From Pholiota molesta (taxonomy: Eukaryota > Basidiomycota > Agaricomycetes > Agaricales > Strophariaceae), in contig JACGCK010000016.1 of the NCBI GenBank assembly GCA_014925825.1, positions 496,001-560,000 of the forward strand: 64,000 nucleotides of DNA, given 5' to 3'. Shown piece after piece: positions 51,186 to 63,329 of the stretch (position 1 is its first letter; every line of letters begins with the position of its first letter). The position numbers and the translations under genes were made by a program. The notes beneath the pieces are model-generated. The model saw only the letters and a list, made by a program, of their open reading frames with translations. It did no database searches and had not been told where the DNA came from.

Positions 51186-52285
51186 GATGACGAAATGGCT
51201 CAAGGATGGGTTGTGGGGCTAAAAGTTCAATTATCCACTCCTTATAAATCTCCAGCAAAGTACGAGCCAGGGTGGTTTTGACACAATGCAAGAATGAATC
51301 TGTATTGGCCATGAGTGTCAGGATTCCGAAAAACAACCGCTTCGAAAAGCTATTGGAGCTACAGATAGAGATCGAGGTTAAAATAACCTATGACGAGACG
51401 CCATGGCGGAGAGATCCAAATGATCCCAGATGATAGAAAGAGTTTGAATGCTGTATTATTGTCAGAATTGCGCCAAAGCTCGTGCATGTTTCCACATGGA
51501 GGTCGGTAGAGATAGAGAGCAAGTATTAAAATAATCACCAGAGCGGTCGGTGTGTAAGTGATTTAGCAGGGAGTGCCAAGGTTGTGTCATGTAGAAAGAG
51601 ATAGCCGCCGAAGGAAATCCGCGTGCGAGTACCCAGCGAAGGTAGCAGCACACATACGCAAAAGGACAAACGGCCACCACGCGAAGGGAGGAAGGCCGGG
51701 AAGTGGTATTTGTTTATCAGTCTAATGCACAATATTTACCAAGCAAAGACAGATGGTCCCAGGAGATGACAGAGGCTGCCTATTCTATAAATAGGGCAGC
51801 ATCAAGTCGTGGTCAGGCGTTATGAGACGCTATGATGACAGGCTCAAGGCCATGGATCAGATGTCGACGAGCATTATCAAGGCGCATGCATCCAAGAACT
51901 TCGGAAAGTTATCATTTTCATCTTCGGAAGAATCTGCAACGATGGCAGAAAGATGTTGCTTTGAAGCGGGCATTGTGGCCAATCAACTCTTGTATCCTGC
52001 ATGAGAGTATTTGCTCGGTCATTGCGAGGGAGTCGTCAGCCCAGACGTTGGTCTACGAATAAACGCACGTACCAAAAAACCATGCGCGCCGCTAACAGTC
52101 AACACAGTCAGATTGCAGGCGCCAAGGGTCCCAGGTAGACAAACTCAGATTCGACATTTGGACGTCTGATCATGACAGACTTTGAAAAGCACAATGGTAG
52201 ACGGATGTAAGGTTCAGAGAGCGGGCACGGGTCAAAGAAGTGATACTTGACGCGGAGAAATTGTCTAAGAACAAAAAAGAGTATG
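51186..52285. promoter_or_regulatory. 1.1-kb intergenic region with TmpL-like promoter
   Basis: The region lies between the TmpL-like ATG and the RAD50 stop, both minus. A TATAAATA element at 51787-51794 reads as a TATA-like box on either strand (TATTTATA on minus). No coding sequence is recognised; a 60-codon plus-strand frame at 51822 is too short to support. Confidence 0.4.
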
Positions 52286-55200
52286 TTATCTAAATCGCTC
52301 CCGGTTTATTACGGACTTCTGCCTTGAATCTCGGGATACCCGCCTATACGAGGTAATGAGACATGAGAGAGGATGAAAGAGAGAAGGACCAACCAATAAT
52401 ACTCCATAACATCGCTTTGACCTAGCTTGCGAAGGAAATTTTCGTCATGTGTGATTATGATGAGCTGGAAATTTGAATATTGCGATTTGCGCTCGTTGAT
52501 TATGCTGGGCAGACACATGAGTCTAGTTCGCAACCATTAAGAAGATGAATTACTCCACGAGACTCGCTGCAAGGGCGTCATATTCTCCGTGTCCAGAGCA
52601 TTCGTTGGCTCATCCAATGCGAGGATACCACAATTCTGACCGAAGGAATCAGATAAAGCCAGGCGAATAATGATCGATGCCAGCATCTTCTGCCCGGCAG
52701 AACATCGGCCACGCATGTCCATCTCAACCTGATCCTTGGTCATAACAACCTATAGTTAATGAGTTATAGCGAATATAGCCCAATGAGAAGTTGCTCGGCA
52801 TACTCTATAATTATAAGATCGTTTGGATGCAGCGCCCTCGACGTCAGATCTTATTTTGATTCCATCAATATCTACCAGCGAGGTGTTAGACAGGTAAACA
52901 AACGGTCCGAGGTTCACGTACCTGTGCCCTGATAAGTTTTATTCCATAGATGCTTCATGGTATCGTTGACCTCTTCCATTTTGAGCCCATGATACTTCAT
53001 AATAGCACTACGAGTCCATGAGGAATGTCCAAAGTTATCAATTATGATGTACTCACTTATCAAGAGCCTTTGCATACTTCTCTAAGTCGCTGTTTGCCAT
53101 GTCAGAGACCTGAGTACACGGGTTCATGTTAATACGAAGTATTTTTTAAAAAAATTTGACGTATATACCTTGACCCTGATGAGCTGTTCAGTGTAGTTCT
53201 TGTAGACATCTTTGAACTCTTTGAGATCGGTTTCCAACGACTTTAGTTGAACCTTCAAGGAGCCCAATTCTCCCGTGAGTTGATGGTACTAGGGAGGAAT
53301 AGTTAAGAGGTGGGGGGAAAGAAGAGAAAGGAACTGACATACCACTTCACTCAATTTATCTTCTCTGCGTTTGGCGGGCTCATATTTATCTTCGTAGTTT
53401 CTCCGGGCTTTGGCTGCTCCTTCCATATCGTAGGAGTCAATCTCCGCCTGCATCGTCGCGATATCCCTAGTTAGCTTCTGCACAATGATATTATCCCGAA
53501 GATTGGAGATGGTTGCTCCGCTTTCATTGATTTCCCTGCTGATGCTTGATATCGCTTCACGAGAGGCTTCCATACGGGTCTGTATTTCACTAATCTGCAT
53601 ATCGCATCCCTCAAGCCGCGACGTGCACTCTTGTAATGCCCGAGACTTCTTTTCCTTGACATATCTGAATATGGAATTGATTAATCATAACTTCCTCGAG
53701 ACCGAAGTAGTTTACCTTTCAACATTTTTGTTCATATCGTTTAATCTGTCGGTGTATTTGTTCAACTCTTCATAAAGTCGTTGGGCCTCGGAAATTTTCA
53801 AGCTTAGATCCCTTTGGACTCGTTGGTAAGCTTCCTGCAGGGAGTCAATCGGCGCTTGAGCTTCGGAGATCTTTCTGTCGATGTCCTGAAGTACGTTAAT
53901 AATGCGACCTGTCCCATAAAAAGAACTGACGTACTTTTTGACGGATTGCATTCGCTCCAATTTCTTCAGTCATTCGATCAATGTCTTGTTCATACCTCTC
54001 TTTCTCCTTAGCCTTGCTCAGAAGATCACGTTCCTCCAGCTCCATAGAGTGTAGATCGTTTTCCAAATCGCGAATCAATTGTGATTGTCGATCAACCTCA
54101 TTACTGACAGTCTTGCTTTCTCTGTCATTCTTTCGGCTAAAGCGTGTGTCAATACCGAGCACAACATAGTGAAGAAGATACTCAGTTACAGTTCGCTCGT
54201 AATCCGACTAAGTTCACTATTGACGTCTTCCGCGGTCTTTGTGGACCCGGTCTTTGAGAGGCTCTGTTCAAGCTGGTTAACTTCTTGAATAGCCTTTTCA
54301 GTTTCTCTTTGCAGACGGTTGATATTGATTGACAGTTGTTTTAATGACTGAATCTCCTTGAGGTCGCGATTAACGATTTCGAGTTTCTCTGCGACCTGAA
54401 AATATGACTTAAGACTCGATCATGGAAGCATAAAATAATACACACCGCTTCGGCTGCCTGGGTGATATCCGGATGGATTGACTCTTTTTCCCTTATTTGC
54501 TCCTCCAAAGCAGGAATGTCTTTCGTTTTTAATTGATTTGCATTAAGTTGAATGGGTTGTAAATTTTGAAGCTTCCCAAGTTCTTCAGCCCATTCTTCCA
54601 GCTCGCTTTGAATATCAGCAAGAGATTTTGCCATTGTCTTTGCCAGCGTTTCTTTCATCTGCAAAAAGATTGTTTATTGAGAATTAATCGTGTAGTTAAT
54701 CGTCGGACGCACATGTTTCTCGAACATGGCAAGCTCACGATCATTCATATGTCGAGTACAAGCGCCACATTTTTTGGTCTCTCTACCTTCTTTGAGCAAT
54801 GTTTCATAGACAGACTTGGTTCCCGCCCGTGTGCCTTTCGTACTGCACATGCTTAGCAACTGTCAGCCAAGATAGTTCGAAACTTACTTTTTTCGGTCAT
54901 CGAGTTCCAAAGACGCTAAATTAATAGCTTCTTCGAGTGTTTTAGCTTGTTCACTATGCTCTTTCATACCCTCTTTCAGCTCAGTTTCCGAATCTACCAC
55001 CATTGATGTTAGCAAAAGATACACTGGATATTTTCTGAAAGAAATATTTACCGGACAAGTCACGTTTCTTCTGAGCTAGTTGCGTTTTGAGGGTACTGAG
55101 CTCCAAACTAACTTTCTGAAGCTTAGAATCGGTGACCTTGCTCTCAGCGTTGAGCTTCGATTGCTCGTGTTCTTTTTCGCTTATAGGAACGGAGGAATGT

Positions 55201-57364
55201 CAGATATCACTGGGAAGGACGAGATAGTAACATACAGAAGTAATTGATCAACGATATCCTCGAGTGACCCAACATCTGCCTCACGCCTAGCTATCTTTTT
55301 CAGCTTGGCATTCACAAAATCAAGGCTATCCAATATATAAATAAATACAACGATGCAATATTTATGTGACACACCTTGTTTGGACTTCACTTGCTTTGCT
55401 CTTGGCTTCTTTTCTCTTCATGTCTAATCTAGCTCTCATCTCTGCCTGTGCGCTCAAAGATTGAAGCTCATTGTTGAGCTGATCGCGTTCATCTTCAAGC
55501 TTTCGTCCCTTGTTCGCCAATTCAGCCAAGCGTTCGTCGTATTTGGCAGATAATTTTGCAGATTTCAATTTTTGTAGGCGCTCCTTCTTGTCTTCCATTT
55601 CGACCTGCAAGGTACGCAGAGACATTGGTACTGATTGCATGTCTTCAAGCGCCCTTTCTATCTTCTTTATCTTATCTTGCCGTTCTGCCTGATAGCGAAT
55701 AAGTATCGAGAAAGAGAGGGAGAGAGAGATTAGCTCACGACTTGGTCGCGTATGCGTTGTTTCTGCGACTTGTGGGCTTCCAATTCAGAATCCAATGCCC
55801 GTAATTTGGCGTGGTATTCATCGGTTTTAGTTTTAAGCTCGCTCTTTTATAGTAGCAAAGTCACACCGTGGTTCAAGGGATATATCAATGTATTGACGGA
55901 CCGGAAGGTTTTCATATTCAACTTGCTGTTTCCTTTGGAGTTCGCTTAGTCGTGCAAGGAATTCGAGGACTTTGTCACGCTCTAATGGAGTTTGATCGTA
56001 TCCCTTTAGCCCATATACACTAGCTATCTCTTGAATTGCCTGCTCTCGCTGTGCTATCCGACGGTCTTGTTCCTGTTGACACGACATACACATCAGATAT
56101 AACCAATTAAACATCAAAATGACAAACTTACTTCAGCTTCAGCAAGGAGGCGTCCTTTCTGAACAATCAAACTTCTTTGTTGCGCAATTTGGGAATTCAA
56201 TTCTTCTTCTGTGTCTTCCAGCTTGCGTTCTTCCAGCCGTTTATTTTCCTTTTGAATATTGATGCTATCTTCGAACTGTTCTGATCGAGATTCAAGCTCT
56301 TCGAGGCTGCCTAACAGAAGGTGAGCAAGCATGGGATAATGTAACGAGATAATTATTTACCTGGGAGTTCTCGGTACTTCGCTTTCATGTCGGCAAGATG
56401 CGTTTTTGTAGAGAACTTTTTTTCCTCCAGTTTCTCCACTACTAAATAAATTTCTCGAAATCTACTGAACTGGTCATAGAATTTCCTGTTCTGCTCGGCC
56501 AGCGCGTCATATTGCTGTTTGCTATCTTCGCATTCAACTTCTTTGGCAGCAAGCATAGATTTGAATTCGTTTATACGGTCTTTAAGCTTATCGGCATGAG
56601 CCTTTTCCCGCGAAAGAGATAGCAAACGCTCTTTCTCTGCCTTGAGTTCCGCTACACGATCCTTGCGGAGGTTCTTTATCGAGTCAAGTGCTTTCGTGTA
56701 CCTAATCACCAATAAGGATAGCACGGCTGAAAAGCAGAACCACACACACCTTGTTGCCTCAAATATATCATCGAATTTCTTTTTTAACGCGCTTGGTTCT
56801 GCAAGGGGCCAATAAGAGTCTTCTTGATGACAAAATATGACATTTTCGAGAACAGCTTTAGAAACACCCAAAAGTTGAGGTATTTCGCTGTCCATCTCAG
56901 CGCATTTTGTAGATATAGTGCCACGCTGGTAATTTGATTAACCAAATTAGGAGCACTCTTGTATAGACAGTGTGGCTCACCTTCCCCGCCTTCTCTGCAT
57001 TCTCGTCAGCAAGCGACAGGATACCCTCAAGGGTCTTCATGGTCAAGCCCGTTTTCTTTACGCTAACACTCAGATTCCTCACAGCAAGCATTCGCGTTCC
57101 ATTAGCAGCGTGGAATCGAAGTTTGACTTGAGCTCGAACTTCTTTCTCGTTGGCCATTTTGGGGTCATGAATGAACGCGCCTCCACGCGTGTTCGGCGGT
57201 TGGTCGCCCGTTGTTGCATACTTCAAGCATTCAATTATAGTAGTTTTTCCACTTCCATTATGCCCAACAATGACGGTGACAGGAGAGAAGAATTCTATGA
57301 TTGCAATCTGCTTGTCGTCGAATGAGCGGATTCCCCGAATAGCGAGTTTGTTTAAGGAGGCCAT
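52286..57364 (-). CDS. RAD50: RAD50 DNA double-strand-break repair ATPase (MRN/MRX complex)
   Basis: SMC-like ATPase that, with Mre11 and Nbs1/Xrs2, senses, tethers and processes DNA breaks and telomeres. Start [19 protein letters not shown]. Walker A is [20 protein letters not shown]. The N-lobe ends [20 protein letters not shown] and [20 protein letters not shown]. Long antiparallel coiled coils follow through many short exons. The zinc hook is [12 protein letters not shown] (CxxC, about 54760). The C-lobe has the signature [20 protein letters not shown], Walker [17 protein letters not shown] and [20 protein letters not shown]. It ends [19 protein letters not shown] with TAA at 52286-52288. 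A one-base loss at 52580 sits just after the D-loop, between TEN and DALAASLV. About 1,300 residues are expected, the usual size. Confidence 0.95.
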
Positions 57365-57630
57365 CCGAAGTCAGAGATACCTCTGGGGTTAGTATGACTT
57401 GGCAGGAAGGTATTACCAGCGAGAAAGGTAGAATTTGGAAAGGATGTGAGGTGAACTAGTTAATAGGGATGACTTGTTCAGACGCTGTATACGATGTGAG
57501 AATGAATAGACGCGACGGCCGCGACACGCCAAGCTCAATTTAAACGCATTATTTGGCTACAGCGTGATGGGCAAACAACAGAATATAGCTGTCCGAATTT
57601 TGTTTGCAATTGGTTTACATCATCCTTGCC
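57365..57630. promoter_or_regulatory. Divergent promoter, RAD50 / MRPL47
   Basis: A 266-nt gap between opposed ATGs, serving a nuclear repair gene and a mitochondrial ribosomal protein gene. No CACGTG or clear TATA box is seen. Confidence 0.45.
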
Positions 57631-58625
57631 ATGCTTTCCCTTACCAGGACCGCTGGAAAGCGAGTCCCTCGACCTCTAATACGCTCGTTTTCTGAGGCGC
57701 TCAATGCCGAACCTCAACCCGAACAGACCCGTCCACCACCAAGCTCAGCAGGACCGTCTCGTGGCCGGAGATCCGCCAACAGAAGGTCCACCTCCGACTA
57801 CACAGCTCTTTCGCATGAGAAAGTTCGTGTTCCGCAAGATCATGGTCTTTATGCTTTCTTTAGAAAGAAGCAGGATAGTCCCAGAGGAGAAGCCGGGTAT
57901 GAAGTTTTCGAGACACCCCAAGATGCCCAGATGCACAGTGGTAAGCATATCGTGACGCGTCAACTTGAACGCATTTATGACATGAAATATTAGGGAGAGC
58001 ATGGCAAGCAGCTGAACTACGCAACAAAAATTTCAAGGACCTGCACACTCTTTGGTATGTCGTTCTAAGGGAGAAGAACCTGCTGGCTACCCAAAAGGAA
58101 GAGGTGAGGCGGATGGGTGTTATGAATGCATCCTTGCAGGTTTCTATGGATAAAGTTCGCCAGGTGAATATTCAAATCTCCTGGAAGTCTCTTTTCTTCG
58201 TCGTATTCAACATGTTTTAGTGTCGTAAAACCATGGCTCGTATCAAGGCGGTTTTAAATGAGCGGCGTTTAGCCTATGAGGGAGCTGTCCAACTCGCAGA
58301 GGAACAGGCCGATGCAGCGAGGATGCAGGCTGAGCGGCAGGAACAACCACAGACCGAACGCGAATCGCCCCATGCACGGAAACAACGTCAAAAACAAGAT
58401 GAGAAAATTCTTCGTGTCCAACAGGCGACCACAAGAAGGCAACGGGCTGAAGCTCAGCTTCGCAAGGAGTCTGAAGAGCCACTTAGCCCATGGAATTCCC
58501 ATCGAACCTTTGGAAGTCTGGGCGGAGTACTACAAATAGACAGTCCTCAGAAGAAAGCCGTGTCCAAGAAAATCACAGGGAAGACGCGCATTGCTCTTAA
58601 GAAAGGGAGGAGGCTCGCAAACTAA
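57631..58625 (+). CDS. MRPL47: Mitochondrial large-subunit ribosomal protein MRPL47 / yeast Mrpl4 (uL29m)
   Basis: Bacterial L29 relative of the mitoribosome. The start [20 protein letters not shown] is an import presequence. A Pro/Ser-rich stretch is followed by [13 protein letters not shown]. After the first intron the diagnostic [40 protein letters not shown] and [15 protein letters not shown] appear. A second intron precedes [20 protein letters not shown]. The C-terminal extension is Gln/Arg-rich and ends [13 protein letters not shown] (stop 58623-58625). Exon junctions at about 57943/57993 and 58163/58219 keep frame. About 280 residues. It is convergent with SDHAF1, 124 nt away. Confidence 0.93.
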
Positions 58626-58749
58626 TACCTCATACCTGTGATATTTCGAAAAGCGCTTATTCCGATAGCGTTGAAGGTCTTCTGAATTATATTATACACC
58701 GTGTCGCACTTTTCTACTAGATATCGGTGCCACAAGTAGTGATCGATGT

Positions 58750-59101
58750 TTATTTTGTTTCTCGCTGCGACGCCCATTCAACCATTTTTTGGGATACAAA
58801 GCAGTCTTTGACGCCAGGATCTTCGTACTGTTCGACTTGTCTGGTGCCTTTTCGCAGAAGGTGCTCAATGTAGCTGACATTTCGAGGAGACACAATTGTT
58901 GCATTTGCGTGAAATGTATATCGAACGAACAGACGAAACTTTGGACGGACGGATTCGGGTTTGGAATTCACCATTCGCAGTGCTCTGGCAACGACACAAC
59001 AACAACTTGATAAATAAATAGATAGAATCATTATGTTTAGTAGCTTACCGTCGATAGAGTTTCAACACATCTTTCTGCAACCCAGACCTCGCAGGAGACA
59101 T
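58750..59101 (-). CDS. SDHAF1: SDHAF1 (yeast Sdh6), LYR-motif succinate dehydrogenase assembly factor
   Basis: LYR proteins help deliver iron-sulfur clusters; SDHAF1 matures the Sdh2 subunit of complex II in the matrix. Exon 1 gives MSPARSGLQKDVLKLYRR, with LYR. After an intron (about 58996-59048) come ALRMVNSKPESVRPKFRLF and VRYTFHANATIVSPRNVSY, then IEHLLRKGTRQVEQYEDPG and VKDCFVSQKMVEWASQ. The RPKFRLFVRYTF and YEDPxVKDC elements are diagnostic. About 95 residues, normal for the family. No frame problem. Confidence 0.94.
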
Positions 59102-60073
59102 GTTTGAGGCACGTCCGTTTTTCGACTGTTGCAGTTGCATGGCGGCGAGTGTTCCGATAGTAAGGGGAAGATGCTTGATTCAGATGATAATGCCAAGCAT
59201 GACCAACTATTGCATCATAAATGAGCACGGCCACACTTATAGGCGCCCTGGCAACGTCCTGGGCGCTTCTTCAAAATATACTGTGGTGCTTGCTGTAATT
59301 ATAATGTCCAATCTCGCCTCAAATTCAAAGCTCAGCGCTCAGGATTTGAACGACTCTTTGAGGTTAATTGACTCTGATTCTTGTGCGACTTGTCATGGCA
59401 TTTGGATATTATGTTTCGAACTTGGTTCAAGCTCGAATCTGCAAGTGCCTAGTTAGTATACGATATAAAAATGAACCATATGATTTAATCTCCTGTCTCA
59501 CTTCTTTTATAGTTGATTAATGGACATTTACTTATAAAGGATCTGTTTTTCCAATGTTATTCCTTCATGAGCGGTGAGCGAAAATGAGCGTGCTAAGCTT
59601 GTCAAGCGGAACAATCACAAGTACTAAAAAAAATATCATATCTCATTGAGCCGAGCCGCATACATAGCCTTCAAGAAGTATGTACATTGATGTTCAGCTT
59701 GCCTGCAAAGACATGCCTAATAATAATTCATTGCAGAGGATCAGTTTAAATTCGCAATTGATCATGTAGAAAATAAATTTAGGACAAGGCTAAATTCTAT
59801 GAGGAATACTGTGTACTGCCGCAACTTAGTCTCGAGCGGTGGACGTCTGGATTGAGAGCACCATCAAAGCACAATTGAATATTTGGCCTTGCCAAGCTGC
59901 TTGGCAAGGCATTGCATCAATTTCCCACAATTGTTTCCCATTCCAAGGAGTGTGCCATCATCGTACTTAAGAAGCACCGCTCCCCGTCATGGGATTTTTC
60001 TAACTTTCCCGAAAATTTAAGTACGCCCCACAGCCAGTAGGCTGACCTTCCTTCTTTTGAATCTCCCACCATC
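59102..60073. promoter_or_regulatory. 970-nt intergenic region with perfect palindrome
   Basis: The left half is AT-rich and empty apart from an unsupported 118-codon frame at 59100-59456. The right half holds a perfect 12-bp inverted repeat with a 1-nt centre at 59886-59910. It also holds a 9-bp inverted pair, CGTACTTAA (59962-59970) and TTAAGTACG (60017-60025), flanking the likely core promoter of the membrane-protein gene. Confidence 0.5.
59886..59910. repeat. Perfect 25-bp palindrome (12-bp arms, 1-nt centre)
   Basis: The left arm GCCTTGCCAAGC and right arm GCTTGGCAAGGC are exact reverse complements around a single T. It lies 164 nt before the ATG at 60074. It could be a dimeric regulator site or a hairpin; the sequence alone does not decide. 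Confidence 0.8.
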
Positions 60074-61349
60074 ATGGCTCTTTCAGCTACGCTCTTTGTT
60101 GACGATCAGGCGTCCCTGATCAATATCTCTGCCCTTCATTACAGCAAAAAGTCGCTGGAGCGTACTACAACAACACGTGGACTACAGTGAACAGCGACAC
60201 TTGTGAAAATGGGTGGTTTGAGTACACATTCTACGGTGCGTTGTGCCTGTACGCCTTGGCCAGACGATGGGTTTTTACGCCGGCCAACTGCAACAGGTAC
60301 AGGTATTCATGTCGCTGCATCAATTGCATCGCCGGACGCAAGTTACTCTGTCAAGATCGATGATGGAGCATTTGAACCTCAAACACGCAATGGGACCTAC
60401 GACTCTCCTGTCCTATCTGACGGAAAACATACTCTGACCTATGCGACTGCTTCCCAAAAGGCTCTCCCGTCGTTTGATTATCTGACTGTGACTGCCGGAC
60501 CATCGACACCATTGAGGGGACAACCCTCGCTGTGGATGATTCGGATACCTCTATCGTCTACTCTGGAAACTGGTCGACTACCCCCCCATCCTCCGTTGTC
60601 GTTGACGCGTCCAGTCCTCTTTATGGCAATACGGCACATTGGCCTCAAATATTGGCGATTCTTTTGAGTTCCAGTTCACAGGTAGGCCATTATTGCAGCG
60701 AAATGATATCATATTGCAGCTAATCGAAATAAAAATAGGCTCATCAATATCCGTATATGGGATTCTTGCGAATCTTTCCACTATCGAGAACATAACAGCT
60801 GCCTATATTCTTGATGGCATTTCCAAGGTGCAGTCTATACCTCAGGGAACGCTCAATTCTCTTCCAATGGTGGAACTTTTCCACGCGGAGGTCCAACCTG
60901 GAGAACACACTCTTTTAATGAATATCACAGAAATACAAATAACGCAGGCCATCGGTATCGATTTTGTCGCATATAACGCATCGTTCGACAGCACAGCCCC
61001 TGCCAGTACCGCATCTTTTCCTTCCAGCGCTCTTGGATTCAGTAGGTCTCTAAGAGTAGGAGCCAAAGTGGGCGTCTCTGTTGGGGTATTAGCAGCCGTC
61101 ATACTGGCTACACTTTGTATGGTGTTGTGGCGAAGAAGATCCCTCCGTAACCCGAAGAACCCTAAATTTCGCTTGTCAGATGATTGTAAGTGGTTCTTAA
61201 GCAAGCTTTACACACATGCCTCTGACTACCTATTTTTACCGCAGCTGAACAAGATGTCAGCAAACCATCCAAGCCTGCCTTTACCTGGTGATCCTACGCC
61301 CCCCTCTTACTCTTTCAATATGCTATTACCACCTCCGCTCTCATTTTGA
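60074..61349 (+). CDS. Single-pass membrane protein with two beta-sandwich-like ectodomains (basidiomycete family)
   Basis: Two similar segments are seen. The first has TLFVDDQASLINISALHYS, YYNNTWTTVNSDTCENGWFE and SIASPDASYSVKIDDGAFEP. The second has LAVDDSDTSIVYSGNWSTTP, NIGDSFEFQFTG and SSISVYGILANLSTIENITA. The VDD..I.Y...W and FQFTG..I.VYG pattern is common in uncharacterised mushroom surface proteins. Sequons (NTW, NWS, NLS, NIT) fit an extracellular side. One span, VGVSVGVLAAVILATLCMVL, is followed by WRRRS and a Pro-rich tail ending LLPPPLSF. The last intron is placed with its acceptor at 61259, which keeps the tail open. There is no obvious signal peptide at MALSATLF. Three one-base losses (60146-60150, 60500-60501, 60641-60642) are inferred. 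Confidence 0.75.
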
Positions 61350-61807
61350 CACGCTCATTTAACGTCCTTTGTATGTATGTATTTCTGAACTTTGTTCCCG
61401 GTGGCAATTTTCTGTGCCAGCAGTTACGTGACTCGACAGTCTCGACTGGTTCTCGAGCACTGATTCTTTGTGTTTTTCTTGTGTTTTTCTGGGTTGTTAA
61501 ATTGCTTCGCTAGAGGTCTGTACTTGTAATACCTCATGTAAATTTAAACCTATGACTACTTCGATTACTTCTACACACTCGATACATTGATGAAAAGAAA
61601 ACAGTGTCCCAAGTGCCGGCAGTACACTGTACCTGAGTCCAATTTGAGTCCCAGACGTTCACAAGCGGGGGCTATAAGGTTACATAAGGCACGACACCGT
61701 CGCCGGCTGAAGTTGTTGAACGCGCCCGTATTTGAAAATATCAAACTTGCCTCATCCAAGTTTATCTCCCCTTCTCCACGCGCCCTTCTTCCCAAGTTCC
61801 TCCCGAA
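61350..61807. other. Intergenic region, promoter of NDUFAF6
   Basis: About 460 nt between the membrane-protein stop and the NDUFAF6 ATG. A plus-strand frame at 61587-61811 has CPKCRQY and basic text but no family match or splice support. I do not call a gene here. Confidence 0.4.
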
Positions 61808-63017
61808 ATGAAGATACCCGTAGGTCTAGGTCATCAGGTCAATTCAAAGGCAATAGACCGACTCAAGTCAATCCCTCGAATGTGCCGACGTGGGCTATCA
61901 ACAAACGTCGCGCCTGGCCCGAGTGACCCTCACGCTTATTGCAAAGACTTTGTCCGAAAACATGACTATGACTCCTATCTAAACTCATATTTTTATCCTC
62001 GAGCGCTTCAAAATGGCTACTTTGCTACCAAAGCATTTTCTGTGCGTTACTTCCTGATATTCAATCCATGATCGCGCTTAATTATGACTGTTGGATAGGT
62101 GGAGCTTGCCATGGTTCAAGATAACGTGTCAAACGCGATGATTGGAAAAATGAGGATGCAGTTTTGGCGAGACGCGGTAAAAGAAATACGTGAGGTGCGT
62201 AATGCTTTATACACTCCTCATATGCAAGCCAATATGTTGTTCAACTAGGGAAGACCGCCCAAACACCCAATCGCACTTGCTCTTCACGAAACCTCCGAAA
62301 ATTCAAAAACATCAGCATACCATCTGAAGCGAATCGTTGATGCTCGAGTGAGTCGCTTCATACGGAACGGAACACCAACTGTAAATGTTCTAATTTTGTT
62401 CTAGGACGCAGAACTACAAACTTCATCGTTCCTCACAGTAGATTCTCTGACATCGCACGCGGAAGCGACATCAAGCACCGTCCTTTACCTTCTCCTTTCT
62501 TTGCTATCGCTACCTTCTTCGACACTTTCACATGCCGCATCCCACCTGGGCACTGCACAAACTTGCACCACGCTGCTACGAGCTCTGCCATTCCACGCAA
62601 AACACGGACGGATGGTGATACCTGCGGAGATTACTGCTAAGCACGGTGTCAGTCAAGAGGATGTCTTCCGACACGGGGGGGATGCGCAGGGCATAGAGGA
62701 CGCGGTGTTCGATTTTGCCACCGTGGCGCACGATCACCTGAACACGGCGTACGATATGCTCAAGGCCGAAGGATCGCAGGGACGCGTTCCCGGAGATGCT
62801 CTGCCAGTGTTTCTTGCTGGGGTGCGTGTGATACGCGTTGTTACAATGGACGGGGATTTCGCTGACAATTCGACGCGGTGTCAAACAGGTTCCTGTGGCC
62901 AATTACCTCCGTCGGCTCGAAAAGGTCGGCTTCAACGCGTTCGACCCGAAACTACAGCGCAGAGACGGGCTGCTAGCGTGGCAGATGTGGTTGGCATATT
63001 ACAGAAAGCGTCTATGA
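61808..63017 (+). CDS. NDUFAF6: NDUFAF6-like squalene/phytoene-synthase-fold mitochondrial complex I assembly factor
   Basis: Assists early assembly of respiratory complex I. The start is MKIPVGLGHQVNSKAIDRLK, then MCRRGLSTN, an import-like region. Family text follows: DPHAYCKDFVRKHDYDSYL, YPRALQNGYFATKAFS and VELAMVQDNVSNAMIGKMRM, then QFWRDAVKEIRE. The middle has HPIALALHETSENSKTSAYH and the DAxDAEL stretch. It continues HAASHLGTAQTCTTLLRALP and RMVIPAEITAKHGVSQEDVF, ending VPVANYLRRLEKVGFNAFDP and WQMWLAYYRKRL with TGA 63015-63017. The DxxxD prenyl-diphosphate motifs of true synthases are not evident, as expected. Four short introns keep frame, with no errors seen. Confidence 0.92.
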
Positions 63018-63329
63018 ACGCGTCGTGGTAACTGGATTATTTACATTATTAATTTCCGGATTTGGTAGTGAAATACCTAAAATAATTCAGCTCCGTCCGA
63101 ATGTGGATTTGAGAGAGGCAGCTTCTTGGCTTGGACCACCACTGTGGCATTCCCGACACTCACTGACCCTTCCATCCCTCCCTCCTTCCCTCCCTCCCCG
63201 TCGTCGTCGCCGTCGTCGTCGCCCCCTCGCCCCTCCCCGCCGTCCCCCACGTTCCCCCCACGACCCCTAGCCGTCATCGGTCCCCGCGGCCATGGAACGC
63301 CTCTGCGGTCGGTCTATGTCCATTTTCTC
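63018..63329. other. Pyrimidine-rich promoter of the F-box-like gene
   Basis: From about 63167 to 63270 the plus strand is almost pure C/T, with CCCTCC and GTCGTCGTC repeats. Such CT-rich tracts are common just before fungal transcription starts. Confidence 0.5.

Noticed and set aside
51787..52062. Small plus-strand gene behind the TATAAATA box
   Set aside because: The frame at 51822 has 60 codons, no match and no splice support; the box may serve the minus-strand TmpL-like gene.
59100..59456. 118-codon plus-strand open frame over the SDHAF1 start
   Set aside because: It overlaps the certain SDHAF1 exon on the other strand and then runs through AT-rich DNA without recognisable text.
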